Assembly (NCBI GenBank): GCA_963989245.1
Contig: OZ022355.1
Coordinates: forward strand, 23,748,809 to 23,812,808
Length of the DNA: 64,000 nt
Origin: Nansenia antarctica
Lineage: Eukaryota; Chordata; Actinopteri; Argentiniformes; Microstomatidae
Reading direction: 5' to 3'
Part shown: positions 10,664-22,131 of the stretch, one piece after another
How the letters are laid out: every line of letters starts with the position of its first letter
How positions within the stretch are numbered: the stretch's first letter is position 1
Translations under genes and position numbers: made by a program
The notes under the pieces: model-generated
What the model saw: only the letters and a program-made list of their open reading frames with translations
What the model was told of the DNA's origin: nothing
Databases searched by the model: none

Positions 10664-11495
10664 TCTACTCGTTGTAGTATGTTATATTTGACTGTAGAGC
10701 TAATCGCGGCAAGCGGTTAGCTTAGCATAATTACGTTAGCATGTTGCTAGCATTTGCTGAGTGCTAAATTGTTTCTAGCTATATCAAAACGAAATAGCTA
10801 TTGGATTTTGTAGCTCAGTGTATTCTGTTAATTCAGAATTGGAAGTCGAGAGACCAAGCAAAAGGAAAGCTCTCCGGTGGACACGGAGACCGTTTCCAAT
10901 CGCCTGGGGTAACTCGAGACCGTCCAGTGAATCTTTGCGCCAGTGTACTTCAATCATTCTCCTGCGCTCGTGGGAGAACGCTGGACCCCATCCCCCCTCA
11001 TCTCTGCCTCTTTTTCCGGATCTTTCAAACCCCTCGTTTACCTACGAGTCCCCCATGAGGTTACGTGAGTACTGAACCACGCACGTGCTTTTATTTGAGG
11101 CTCGTGTAAACGAGTGAAGTGGCCATATCTGTTTCAAGGCCCCCCCGCTCACAAGCAACGTCAGCTGCAACGGTAACACTGGTTAATGGACTGAGTTACA
11201 GAGTGCGTGTATGTGTGAGTGTGGGCCCACCTTTTTATTTTACTTAATGATATATTGTACAATTGTGAATCCTTTGAGTTGACTTTGAGTTTATTGGAAA
11301 CATTACATTTATTTCCTTGAAAGGAATTGGAATAGGCTTTGAGTCTATAGTTTGTTATGTAATATTGTGATATTGTCTGTTGACATTGTATTGTGTTAAC
11401 ATTATAATTGACTACCAACACTTTAAATGTAGCATTTAGTAAATAAATATATACCCTTTGGTATTTGCATTTAAAGCCACTGTGTTGTGTCATAA
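10664..11495. other. Non-coding stretch, no gene recognised
   Basis: Contains GCTAGC/GTTAGC-rich sequence of a kind common in fish, a C-rich run (11,138-11,149) and two overlapping 85-codon open frames near 10,801-11,075 with no recognisable domain. Around 11,440 there is AAATAAATATATACC followed by a T-rich stretch. Nothing here supports a gene. Confidence 0.5.
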
Positions 11496-11505
11496 ACAGG
11501 TAATA

Positions 11506-11789
11506 TCAAATCAAATCAAATTTTATTTGTATAGCGCATTTCTTACAAGATGCAACTCAATGCGCTTCACACAATGACAATTTTCAGTCAATCAGTCAAT
11601 CAATCAATCAATACTGACAGAGCCGCGAGCAGGCAAAAGTAAAAACCTGTACACTATGTAGCCAGGAAAAATTCATATGATATATTAAAACATAAATACA
11701 TTAAAAGGATTAAAAAGGAAGTCCTATTTAAAATACTTCCACATAGTTAATGGAGGCACCGATCGTCATCATTTGAATAGTTTATTATT
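11506..11789 (-). mobile_element. Short non-LTR retroposon with target duplication
   Basis: Flanked by a 10-bp direct repeat ACAGGTAATA (11,496-11,505 and 11,790-11,799). The left end is a (TCAAA)n tail followed by TTTTATTTGTATAGCGCAT, the reverse complement of the common fish LINE/SINE 3' end GCGCTATACAAATAAAA. It is therefore a minus-strand insertion with its 3' tail on the left. No coding sequence remains. Confidence 0.75.
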
Positions 11790-11799
11790 ACAGGTAATA

Positions 11800-12389
11800 C
11801 CGCCACTTATTTAAAATAGAACTCAGGCCCCGCCCATATGGCAGGGGTTACAAACATATTTGGAAAAGCCCTATAATACAGTGTTTACTGCAATTTATTG
11901 TCAGTGTCATCAAGAGAGATCATCTCCATTATCTTGCTTGAAATTGACTTAGCCTTTGCGCTGTCCTTGGTGTCATGTCTATGGTTCACAGTCAACATTA
12001 TGTTCATTCTATTCAGTGAGTTGGTAATGTTTAGTTCCGACCTAGAGAGGGCGCTATATGTTTTACTCCTCTAGAGCAAGACACACTTGATAGTGTGACC
12101 ATCCACACTTGGTCCTATAGTGGGCGCTATTACACCTGTTGTCCTGTCGACCTTCCAGATGGGCTCAGGTGTGGTTGATCATGCTAATTATCCCAGGAAC
12201 CTTAAAGAGTGGGTTTAGATTCATGCTCTCTCTCTTCCTTGTCGACCAGCAGCCGTTTTTGGTTGTCGTTACTATTTTCTTTATCATTATTTCAATTCTA
12301 CATTATTTACGTTAATAAATCTCCTATTATTGTTATCCATGTGTCGTCTCCCTTTTTGTCACCTTGTCAAGAGCCAGGCAAGCGTAACA
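11800..12389 (+). repeat. LTR-like sequence (5' border uncertain)
   Basis: The sequence ends ...GCAAGCGTAACA at 12,389. A primer-binding-site-like sequence starts 3 bp downstream. It has AATAAA (12,314-12,319) followed by a T-rich region, as expected for an R-U5 boundary. I could not find a convincing TG start, so only the 3' border is supported. No matching gag or pol follows. Confidence 0.5.
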
Positions 12390-12392
12390 AAT

Positions 12393-12590
12393 TGGGTGCT
12401 CGTCCGGGAGTGAATTTGGGGAGAGCAATATTCTCTCCCTTTTCATAGTTGATATTCGGGATTGGATTGTTGGATGTGTCCAACTCTATATTGGGAGACC
12501 CGCATGGTTATTGTTTATAGTTCTTGGGTTTTGGTTGGATTGGATGTAATGTATTGTTTAGTATATTTGGCCAGGCAAGCGTAACAATAG
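12393..12590 (+). mobile_element. tRNA-Pro-like primer-binding site and orphan retroelement leader
   Basis: TGGGTGCTCGTCCGGGAG at 12,393-12,410 differs at two positions from the tRNA-Pro-complementary primer site TGGGGGCTCGTCCGGGAT. It is followed by about 160 bp of leader. GCCAGGCAAGCGTAACAA, the LTR end, then recurs at about 12,572-12,590. I read this as an element collapsed by deletion, leaving LTR end, leader and LTR end. No open frames remain. Confidence 0.6.
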
Positions 12591-12685
12591 ATAGAGAAGC
12601 AGCGCGAGTGGTTTAGTTGTTGTGCTAATTGAGCCATGACAGCAGGAATTGACATGTAAGCCTGGTGGAAACGTTCACTAAAGAG

Positions 12686-12997
12686 TCAAACTGAGATCAA
12701 TGTGTTGGATGATTTTTTTCTAAACTGTACACTTGGCAAATGGCTTTGTTTTATCGAGTGCTTGTTGTATTGGGCTCCCAACGCGGTTGGTGTTTTCCAC
12801 TGCTTCTTAACGTTAGCTTTTTTCTCATATTCTTTGTAAACCTCTGGATGTTTGTTCCTTAAATGAGTGATAAAATTGGTGCTGTTATAAGATTTGACAC
12901 GGCATCCTCCTCGCATTACTTCACCGGTGCACGTACTACATACTGCAACTCGAGTGTCATCTTTCGACACAGTAAAAAACGACCAGAACGCTAACAT
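12686..12997 (-). pseudogene. BED-type zinc finger fragment of a hAT/ZBED-like transposase
   Basis: A 103-codon frame with a BED finger: an aromatic start (FWSFFTV), CSTC, then HLRNKH, matching the C-x2-C ... H-x4-H pattern. BED fingers bind DNA and lie at the N-terminus of hAT transposases and of host ZBED proteins derived from them. The catalytic and dimerisation domains are missing; the frame ends soon after a KTPTALGAQ segment. It lies 150 bp left of a non-autonomous hAT element (13,145) but outside that element's ends, so no link can be claimed. Confidence 0.65.
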
Positions 12998-13144
12998 TGC
13001 GCCTTCTTCAGCAGGTCGGGTCGGCGAGTCAAATGCCCCTCAGACACACACACACTTTCGCGCACCCGTATATTAGACAGAAATAAACATCGGTCTTTAC
13101 TCCCCCGTCACGTACAGACAGACAGACAGACTGTTAGCTGGTAC

Positions 13145-14651
13145 CAGTGTTGTAGTACTCGAGTCACAGAGCATGGAGGACTCGGACTCGAGCATTCCCT
13201 TCTTTGGTGACTCATATATATATATATATATATATACATGGGCGTCACCACCATATATTTGGGGGGGGACGTGTCCCCCCCACCTTTGAAACAAGGTCGT
13301 TTGGACCCCCCCACATTTGCCATCAAAAATATGTTGCATGACTGGTCAGCGTTATTTTCATTGCTTCACAATCAAATCCGTTCCACTTTATGAGTAGGGG
13401 ATTGCCCATATCCAGAAGTCCACTCCGCGTTTTACTTCTGTTTTTAACACGGCAGCAGCAGAATCAGACACGCACGCAGATTCAAAACATTCAGACTGAG
13501 GCAAGATGATATTTAGATCATCCACCAAGATGGATATAAGGGAAAAAAATTCTAAGAAGAGAAAAGTAAGTCAAAGTCATCCAAGTTTTCCCGTGAGTGG
13601 CCAAACAGCAACATTGCGTTCTCCCAAGGTCAAACACAGCCAGCTTTTCTGATAAGAATGTTAGCACCTTATGAGACATTCTCTGTATTAGCAATAGAAT
13701 TAGCATAGCCTACTAGCAACCAAATACGAGCTAGATCAGCTATATGGCACTAGCAGTTTTGTTAGGCATTACTAGTGCGGTTAGACATGTTTAAATGCAG
13801 AACAGACACAGGCGAAATGTCATCAAAAGCACAGAATGGCGACAAACACCTCACAGTGCTTACCTGTCCTGTCATTATTGCATCTCCTGCCCGTGTTCAT
13901 TGCCCTGAGCATTTGCACAATTTAATTTGGCCATTGCACCCACCCAAATAATCAATTTTGCATCTGATTGCTTGAGCTAGGGTTAAAAAAATAAGAAGAA
14001 AACACCTGTTCCATTTATTTTTCTATTTCTAAAATGCTTGTGATTGTATTTTTTGTATTGATGATTGTATTTCTATGTCAAATGTTCTATTAGAGAAAAA
14101 CAATATGAACAAGTGCTCAATGCATCCCCATTTCTCCTGATATAGGTGGTTGAGAATGAGAGTGAGTCAGAGGCAGGGGCAGCAGGCAGGGGCAGTGGAG
14201 ACACTCTTTGATTTTGTTTGTTTGTTATAGTTGTATGTTCTGCAATGCACTGAAGAGGGCTAAGTTTGATTGTAATAGGCTCTGAGTAGCCTAGGTACAT
14301 ATTTTATGTTTCCTCATAACTTTTTATTCAATTTGTTGACTCAAAGTTACCTCATTCTTTTCTAATTCACTCTTTGATTCTTTTTGAATCTTCATATTTA
14401 ATAAAGTACCTAAAAAGTGCCACGTGTCAGTGTCAGGCCTCTGTGAGTTAAACCAAAACATAATAGTAGTCAGTAATTGCAGACCATGCCAGCTCCAAGG
14501 AAAAACAAAGAAAGAGGGAGATTATTTTGGGTGTAAAACGCACCAGAATGCAGGAAATTGAATCTACTATTTTACAAATTTCGGGGGGGGGGACCCCCAG
14601 ACCCCCCGAAAAAAAAGTGTCCCCCCCACATTCAAAAAGCTGCTGACGCCC

Positions 14652-14700
<49 letters not shown>

Positions 14701-15192
14701 AATAATGTTTTTTAATAATAGGCAGGCACTAATCATTTGGCATAAGACATTGATAGCTTTGTTACCGTAACATTATTCAAGTCCCTGCAAGGACAGGCAC
14801 GTATTCCACCTACATGTGGATTCACCGGCGTTGAATCCTGTTACAGTTACTGCTAAGATGCCGACTGAGGCGCCAAGAATCGTGCGCTTTGCCTTCAGAG
14901 ATTTTACATCAAGCTCTAACAAGACCTCTGCTAAGTGTAATATATTATGTAAACGCATATTATGTATGGCTGGCTGGCTAGATGGCTGACTGGCTGGCTG
15001 CTCACAGACTCGTGACTCGGACTCGAGTCCTGATTTTCAGGACTTGTGACTCGGACTAGAGCATGAAGGACTCGGACTTGACTCGGACTCGAGCATTCTC
15101 TTCTTTGGTGACTCGTGACTCGACTCGGACTTGAACACTGGGGACTCGGACTCGACTCGGACTCGAGATTTAGGGACTCGACTACAACACTG
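13145..15192. mobile_element. Non-autonomous hAT element with GACTCGG-rich ends, hosting another hAT
   Basis: The ends are inverted: CAGTGTTGTAGTACTCGAGT on the left and ACTCGACTACAACACTG on the right. A perfect 8-bp target duplication GCTGGTAC flanks it (13,137-13,144 and 15,193-15,200). Both subterminal regions, especially the right one (14,995-15,185), are arrays of GACTCGGACTCGAG-type words in both orientations. No transposase is encoded. Most of its length is a second element (13,237-14,654) in a TA repeat. Confidence 0.92.
13237..14654 (+). mobile_element. 1.4 kb internally deleted hAT-like element nested in a TA repeat
   Basis: Inverted ends CATGGGCGTCA and TGACGCCCATG lie inside a (TA)n run, so the expected 8-bp duplication would be TATATATA but cannot be told from the microsatellite. 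Subterminal sequences are G-rich on one strand (GGGGGGGGACGTGTCCCCCC; CGGGGGGGGGGGACCCCC). Two exon-like pieces remain: about 13,506-13,566 (MDIR..NSKKRK then GTAAGT) and about 14,147-14,205 (acceptor GATATAG, acidic VVENESESEAGA). They look like the first exons of a lost transposase. A 5'-truncated second copy is at 23,027-24,204. Confidence 0.75.
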
Positions 15193-15384
15193 GCTGGTAC
15201 AGACAGACAGTTGGGGACAGACGTTCAGGTGTTTACAGGCAATGAAGCTGAGACAACCTTCTTGCTGAAGGTGTTATATCACATTGAATATCTTCAAACT
15301 TGCAGTGGCCTCAACAGTGTGTGTGTTTTAGTAAATAGAGCCTACTACAGATATTGATTTCACTTTCTCATTATCTCTTTTTAG

Positions 15385-17530
15385 GACGTCTTCTGCTGGG
15401 ACAGAGAACAGTCGGGGCCGTGGAGATGCTGGTGCCGGTGATGCTCGTAGCCGGTCACCAATTCGCCAGCCCAACAGTACATCAGCTTGGAAAACCCTGG
15501 AAGACGCTGACATAACACCTCAGCAGCCACGGTTTACTCCAAAAAGAAAGCCTGGTGTCCAACCACCACTCAATGTTGGGAGACCAATGCCAGGGGAGAT
15601 ATTCTCCCACTTTTTTGACCTGGAAGTCCTCAGAGTGTTGTGTACCAACACCAACAAGAATGCTCTGAGGAACAAAGATAAGGGGAAGAAGTTCCTCTGC
15701 AAGAACATTGAAGTAGAGGAGTTGAGAATCTACCTGGGGATGCTGCTGTACATGGCAGTCATAAAATTGCCAAAGAGGGTTGACTTTTGGAGGAAGAACA
15801 CCAGATTTGACGTCTCCTTTCCTGGCACTGTCATGGCCAGAGATAGGTTCATGGCTGTTTCAGATAACCTCCATATGAGTGACCCGGACGAAGACGCTTC
15901 CAACGACGAGAAAAGGGGCACAGAGGAATATAACCCTCTCCAACGCCTCCAGCCCCTACTTGAGACGATGAGGAATCGGTGCATGAGCATTTACCAACCG
16001 AAGCAGCACATCTCAGTGGATGAACGGATGGTGGCTACGAAGGCCAGAGTGTCCATCAAGCAATATATGAAGGCCAAGTCTACCAAGTGGGGCATACAAT
16101 TCTTTGTTCTTGCTGACATCAATGGCTACACCGTTGACTTCAGATTATATACAGGAAAGAACAAGTTTGCGTCGGGGAAGGGGCTGTCCTTTGACGTGGT
16201 GGCGTCGCTGGTCAACAAACAGTTCCTGGGGTCTGGCTACATTGTATACTGTGACAATTTCTACACCAGTCCCCTCCTCTTCAGGCACCTGGGTCAGCAG
16301 GGCTTTGGGGCCTGTGGGACATACAGGCAGGGAAGAGTGGCTGTTTCATCCACACTGGAAAATGCTCTGAATAAAAGGTCACCGAGAGGCACAATCCGGT
16401 GGATTAGGGAAGGTGACCTTTTATTTGTGAAGTGGATGGACACAAGAGAGGTCTCCCTCCTTACATCCATCCACAGTGTGTACAGTGGGGAGACAGTCTT
16501 GCGCTGGCAGAAGACAGGTATTGATATTAGATAGATAGATAGACTTTATTTGTCATTGTTACAGTACAGGTACCAAACAACGAAATTTAGGAGGGGAGGC
16601 TCCCCTGGTGTTTAAGAAAGGAAAAAGAAACACATTTTGGAAAAAGCATAGATGCATAAAATCACAAGAAGATAAGGAGCTGGTTTACATCAATAGAGGC
16701 TATGTACACAATCCACTGTACTATACTGCACAGATAGTCAACTAGGGTTGTCATATTGCACAAGAAAGTATTTTTTCAATTTTTTTTAAAGTGTCACAGT
16801 TTGCAGGCTTGAAAATGTACATGTTTGTGCCTCAGCACTAGCTGCCATTACAATCCGTCCGGACTTGTCCTGGGCCCAGAACTTAGGCCTTTTTTGTGTT
16901 CAGGGCCTTGACGGCCCTGTGGTAGAAGCTGTCCTTCAGTCTGTTTGTCCTAGCGGCCGGGGTCCTGTACCTCCTGTTCGAGGGCAGCTTGACAAAGTGT
17001 TCGTGCCCAGGGTGGGTCGGGTCCTTGGAGATCTTGGAGGCCCTCCTGAGACAGCGTGTTTCGTACAGCTCCTCCAGAGAGGGGAGGGTGGCGCCGGTGA
17101 TCCCCTGTGCTGTTCTCACGACTCTCTGTAGATCGTTTCTCTCCGCTGCCGTGCAGCTGTGGTACCAGTTGGAGATGCCGAAGGTGAGGATGCTCTCCAC
17201 TGCGCCGTGGTAGAAGGCCACCAGCATCTCCTGCTTGCTGTGTTGTTTCTTGAGGCATATTGTGCCTACCATATGATTTATTTTGTGTTGTGTGGATTTT
17301 CCTGTGGATCAGTATGTGTATGCTGCAACTAACCTATCTATCTGTCTGTCTGCCTGTCTATCTATCTAGGTGACGGGCGGAAGCAGAGGGTCCCTATCCC
17401 CAGACCCACAGCAGTGTCTCAGTATAACAAGTTCATGGGAGGAGTCCACACCTCTGACCAGATGCTGGGGACCAATTCAGTCCACCGAAAAACCAAGAGA
17501 AAATCAACAGCACCACATGAAACAACAGCT
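15385..17530 (+). pseudogene. piggyBac (PGBD-like) transposase, two exons, C-terminus missing
   Basis: Exon 1 runs from a strong acceptor (ATCTCTTTTTAG, ends 15,384) to a donor at 16,518. It encodes an Arg/Ser/Pro-rich N-terminus and then the piggyBac core: EIFSHFFD, GMLLYMAVIKLP, ISVDERM (first catalytic Asp) and IVYCDNFYTS (second Asp). Exon 2 (17,370 on, after CTATCTATCTAG) continues in frame to QYNKFMGGVHTSDQM, where piggyBac has its third Asp. The enzyme excises at TTAA sites. After HRKTKR the family sequence is lost, and the C-terminal Cys-rich domain is absent. No flanking TTAA terminal repeats were found. The intron holds an L2 fragment. Confidence 0.85.
16531..17262 (-). mobile_element. 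L2-type LINE fragment in the piggyBac intron
   Basis: The minus strand encodes the C-terminal part of a LINE ORF2 (KQEMLVAFYHGAVESILTFG ... RCLRRASKISKDPTHPGHEH), followed by a 3' end reading CAATGACAAATAAAGTC and a (TATC)n tail on the left. That 3' end with a microsatellite tail is typical of fish L2 elements. It is 5'-truncated, as is usual for LINE insertions. The same family interrupts the gag of element A at 50,515-51,495. Confidence 0.85.
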
Positions 17531-17830
17531 GTAAGCGATAGTCACGCAGTGTCTGTCTATCTGTACCAGCTAACAGTCTGTCTGTCTGTCTGTCTGTCTG
17601 TCTGTACCAGCTAACAGTCTGTCTGTCTGTACCAGCTAACAGTCTGTCTGTATGTCTGTACCAGCTAACAGTCTGTCTATCTGTACCAGCTAACAGTCTG
17701 TCTGTCTGTCTGAGACAAACAGTCTGTCTGTCTGTCTGTCTGTCTGTACCAGCTAACAGTCTGTCTGTCTGTCTGTACCAGCTAACAGTCTGTCTGTCTA
17801 TCTGTACCAGCTAACAGTCTGTCTGTCTAC
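17345..17830. repeat. (CTGT)n and TGTACCAGCTAACAGTCTG minisatellite
   Basis: CTGT/CTAT microsatellite at 17,340-17,368, then from about 17,545 an array of units TACCAGCTAACAGTCTGTC with variable CTGT numbers. The unit contains GTACCAGC, the reverse complement of the hAT target site GCTGGTAC at 13,137 and 15,193. The sequences flanking that hAT are this unit in inverted orientation. Confidence 0.85.
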
Positions 17831-18500
17831 AGTAATAGTTTGCATTCATGCTGATTTGAATGGTGAAATCAATTCCCATATATGATTTGTTAAAAAAGAA
17901 TTAACTAATGGTAATTTCACTGATTGAATTGTATTCCTTGACCCATAAAACCTAGGGTTAGACACCAACCCTACCTGTCTAAGTTGTACAGAAGTGGAGA
18001 TATAGCCATTTGAAGATCGCGACAGCCATCAGGGACGCCATCTAGAAAATGACACCTTTCGTAAAATGTGATTTTACTAGATGTTTAGTATGTTTTTTAG
18101 CATGCCTAGAGGAACCCTAACCCTAACCCCACTGAAGCCCCTCCACCTGGCCCAGAAGCACCATGGGCTCAGTGGAAAACTCTCTAAATAAGAAAGAAAG
18201 AAAGAAAATAAATAAGAAAGAAAGAAAGAAAATAAATAAATAAGAAAGAAAGAAAAATAAATAAGAAAGAAAGAAATGGGAAACTGTCATATAACCACCA
18301 TTCAGAGAAACGAAAAGAAGTAGAAGTACTATGGGTGGCATCAGATGTGGTAAAACACTGTGTTATCTCCTGGACAGAATCCAAAAAGAAACAATTGAAT
18401 TGGATGGCTAGTCAGTGGGGTTTCCACTAATTAATTCACTAATATTAATTAACTTTGTTGCTTTATTTGTTTTGTCTACCAGTTAGTGGCTGCATCGCAT
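17831..18500. other. Non-coding, with (AAGA)n/(AAAT)n microsatellite at 18,187-18,275
   Basis: No gene recognised. A purine-rich microsatellite of AAGA and AAAT units occupies 18,187-18,275, and a short CCCTAACCCTAACCCC stretch is at 18,112-18,128. A (GTT)n microsatellite lies just outside, at 18,630-18,658. Confidence 0.6.
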
Positions 18501-18502
18501 CT

Positions 18503-18533
18503 TCAATCTTCAATCTTCAGAAAAGCTTTCAGT
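18503..18533 (-). CDS. Coiled-coil gene, predicted last exon
   Basis: Acceptor CATCTTCCCCCAG precedes ACTGAAAGC. Joined to the AG left over from the previous exon, this reads L-R-L-K-A-F-L-K-I-E-D and then TGA at 18,503-18,505. An alternative is that the previous exon reads through its donor and stops at TGA 18,771-18,773. Confidence 0.45.
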
Positions 18534-21500
18534 CTGGGGGAAGATGACAGAAAGACAGAAGTGGAGAGATAATTAGCCATAGGACTCTCACATGTCACAC
18601 ACACGTGACAACATTAGACAACCAACTTTGTTGTTGTTGTTGTTGTTGTTGTTGTTGAGCCAAACACCTCAACAAGCCCCTCATACTCAACAGTCTTGGT
18701 CACATTTTATATAAATTAAAGAACATGTGTGTTTGAAATGTCTGTGCATCGTACTTCCAACCTGTATTTCTCACCTCAACTTTCTTTTCTGCCAAATTGT
18801 CATCTTCCGGTCTGGAAACCTAGCTGCCTCTGGGTCCCCTGCCATCTCCTCGGTATAGAATTCTCCAGCGCCACTCTCCACCGCCTCCAGCCTCCGGTCT
18901 CTCTTATGAGCAGCCCACTTCTCATAGCGCTCCTCCTCCTTCTGAGTCTTGGCACTCTTCTTCTCTGCTTTTTCCTCCTGGATCTTATTCCATTTGTCCT
19001 CCCTCTTCTGTCTGTTCCTCTCCCTCTTTAAGAGCTCGGCTCTCTTCTCCTGCTCTCGCTGGGCCCGGGTGCACGTCGAGATTAAGCCCCCAGACGTGGG
19101 GATACCTGGCAGAGAAAAGGACGATATCCAAAGGTACGAAGTTTAGAATAGAATAGAACACCTAACAAAACGTTGACAGTAACTGATCAGAGAAATTGCT
19201 AATTGTCAGGCCTTGCTGTTGTAACTTTATACGTTACATGATTGATTAATATGTTACATTATTGATTGACAGTTATAAGAGAATAGATTGATTAATATGT
19301 TACATGATTGATTGACAGTTAAAAGAGATTGATTAATATGTTACATTATTGATTGGCAGTTAAAAGAGATTGATTAATATGTTACATGATTGATTGATAG
19401 TTAAAAATAAGTACATTTCTGTTGTATTAACCAAATGGGTAATCATATAAGTTGACAGTTTGTTGTTTTTTGAGAAATACGAATTGTACATTGAATTGAA
19501 AGTGAATATCTAATAGCTCGTTTTATTGAAAAGAAAGTGATCACAAGTGTATGTCTGCAGATTTGAATATAAAGAACCTTTCGCTTGATATCACCAGTCC
19601 TAGCCATCATTTAGGCCATATAGTGTATAGAAGTATAGAAGTTCACATAATAGATACATTCTCAGATGTCTACCGATCACTTATCCCCCTATTTTTATTT
19701 ATATCCCCCCCTATTTATGTCTCATTCTTGTTTAGTTTTTTTTATCTTAGGACTGTGTTTGTTTGTTAGCACCTAGGGTTTGCATTTGAATTTTGTTGTA
19801 CCTGTCACAATGACAATAAAGATCATTTTCTCTGAGTACCACATGTACAAAAGAAGAGATTTGGTGAGGCTGCATTCTCATTTTATGCACCCAAATTGTG
19901 GAATTCACTGCCAGTTTACATTAGGGATGCAACTTCAGCAAATATGAGTATATACTATATATATAAGTCAAGACTAAAAACCCATCTTTTTAATATTGCC
20001 TTTAAATGACTAAATAATTAAATGATGATTATATAATGATTGGAGCACTTTGAGCTGCAACGTTTGCAGGAAAAGCGCTTTACAAATAAAAAGTTGTTAT
20101 TAATATTCATTCATTCATTCATTTCAGAAGGTAGAAATACTACACTTACGTTGGATGTAGGTGTTGTGACCCTCCTCCTCCTCTCTCTGGTAGGTCCTCT
20201 GAATCCTCTGGAGATTGTTCTCCTTCTGCTTCTCATTAATGAAATTGAAGGCTCTTCTCCAGATGCTCTTGTCTTTCTGTGCCTCCATTCCATTTCCCTC
20301 TTTCTCAGGGGTTTTCTTTTTTTCATCCTCCATTGCCCTGTTGTTCTGCTCTTCCAACTGTTTCATCTGTTGCCCCTCCTCCTTCTGGATTCTCTCTCTC
20401 TCTAACTGTTCTTCTTTTTCTAGTTTTTGTTGTTCTAATCTAACGATATCTCTCTTCCTTTCCTCCTCTCTCTTTCTCTTCCACATCCTCTCTCTGTCTT
20501 CTCGTCCTCTCAAACGCAACTCTCTCTCCCTGGATGGTCCCCCCCTCTCTGCTCTTGGCTGGATGGTCCCCCATGCCTGGATGGTCCCCCCCTCTCTTCT
20601 CTTTTGTGTCGGTCTCTCCCAAGAGTTCTTAACTGTCTCTTCAGGCTTTTCAGCTTTCTTCCTTTCTTCGTCCTCCTCCTCCTTCCTCTTCCTCTCCATT
20701 TCTTTTTCCTCCTCTCTCTGCATTCTGTCTCTCTCTAACAGTTTTTGCTTTTCTTGTTGCATCTGTCTTTTTCTAATTGCAGCCTGCTTTTCGGCTTTTG
20801 TCCTTTCCTCCTCTCTCTCCATCTCTATCATTTGTTCTTCTTCTCTTATCAATCTATCGATCTCTTTCTTCCCATCCTCCTCTCTCTCCATCTCTATCAT
20901 TTGTTCTTCTTCTCTTATCAATCTATCGATCTCTCTCTTCCGTTCCTCCTCCTCCTCCTCCTCCTTTCTCTTCCTCTCCATTTCTTGCTCTGCCTCTCTC
21001 TGCATTCTCTCCCTCTCCGTGTTCTCCGCGTCTCTTTCAGGGAGGATCTCCACCTGTCGCTCTTCCTTTCCCAGGTTTTCCTTGTCCCTTCTATCAATAA
21101 ATAAATCTTGAATCTTGAATGTTGAATCCCTCTTCAGCACTTCTTCATGTAACGCCCAAATCACTACCTCCTGATCTTTAATCTTTTGATTCAGTGATAG
21201 TATTATCGTTTGATATCGTTCCATCATTTGATTCACCAGGCTTTCTGTCTTCAACTTCAACCTTGGTATCACACCTTCCTCACTCTTGTTTGAACATGTG
21301 AACATGAGAACATGTGAACATAAGAATATGCATATATATGTACATGCATGTATACTGTATGTATTATATATGTATATGCATGTATACTGTATGTATTATA
21401 TTATATTAACACTTTGACACATTGTTTACAATTTCTATAAACAGTTCACAAGGCATATACACATTACTACATTGTATAGCTGTATTATAGAACATCAAGT

Positions 21501-22098
21501 ATCTTTACAGTTTCATTTACATTAAACTTCACTCAAGTGTCAGTCTACACGCCATGCAACAGCATACTTCAAGACAATATCTTCATTAAGATGCATTGCT
21601 CTAATGCCTAATCTGTACAACATACCGTGTTACTGTCAGAGTGAGACATGGTGGTCTTCTCACTGTATTCATCACGGGATTCCTCACTCTTTTTTGAACA
21701 TGTGAACATAAGAACATGTGAACACGTGACGTTAGAATTAAAAGGTTCTATCTCCATTTTTGACAAAATTTAGTTTTTTACATAATCTGATCCATTAGGT
21801 GTTTATTAACGCCTGTGTGGTGTTATTTTTAAAATGTTGACATTTTTGAGTTAGTAATTAATAAAATACAAAGGTTCCATCTCACAAAACATAATGGAAT
21901 GTAAAAACTTTGACGCTCAATATCTCTGAACCGCCCTAAACGGAGATAGAACCTTATCATTCTAAGCTCACGAACATGTGAATGGGTTCCTTATACTCAT
22001 GGATAAAACTAGCAGCAGCCTGTCCTTACAGACAATAACACACCATTGAATCTGTCTCATTAGACTTGAAGGGGCAATCTGGGATTGGTACATGCAGA

Positions 22099-22131
<33 letters not shown>

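Noticed and set aside
17545..17830. CRISPR-like array of spaced repeats
   Set aside because: The spacers are CTGT microsatellite of variable length and not unique sequence, and the genome is clearly eukaryotic.
20215..21111. Plus-strand Ser/Leu/Phe-rich frame of 298 codons and its neighbours
   Set aside because: It is the antisense of the Glu/Arg/Lys coiled-coil exon on the minus strand, which has splice signals and consistent phase.
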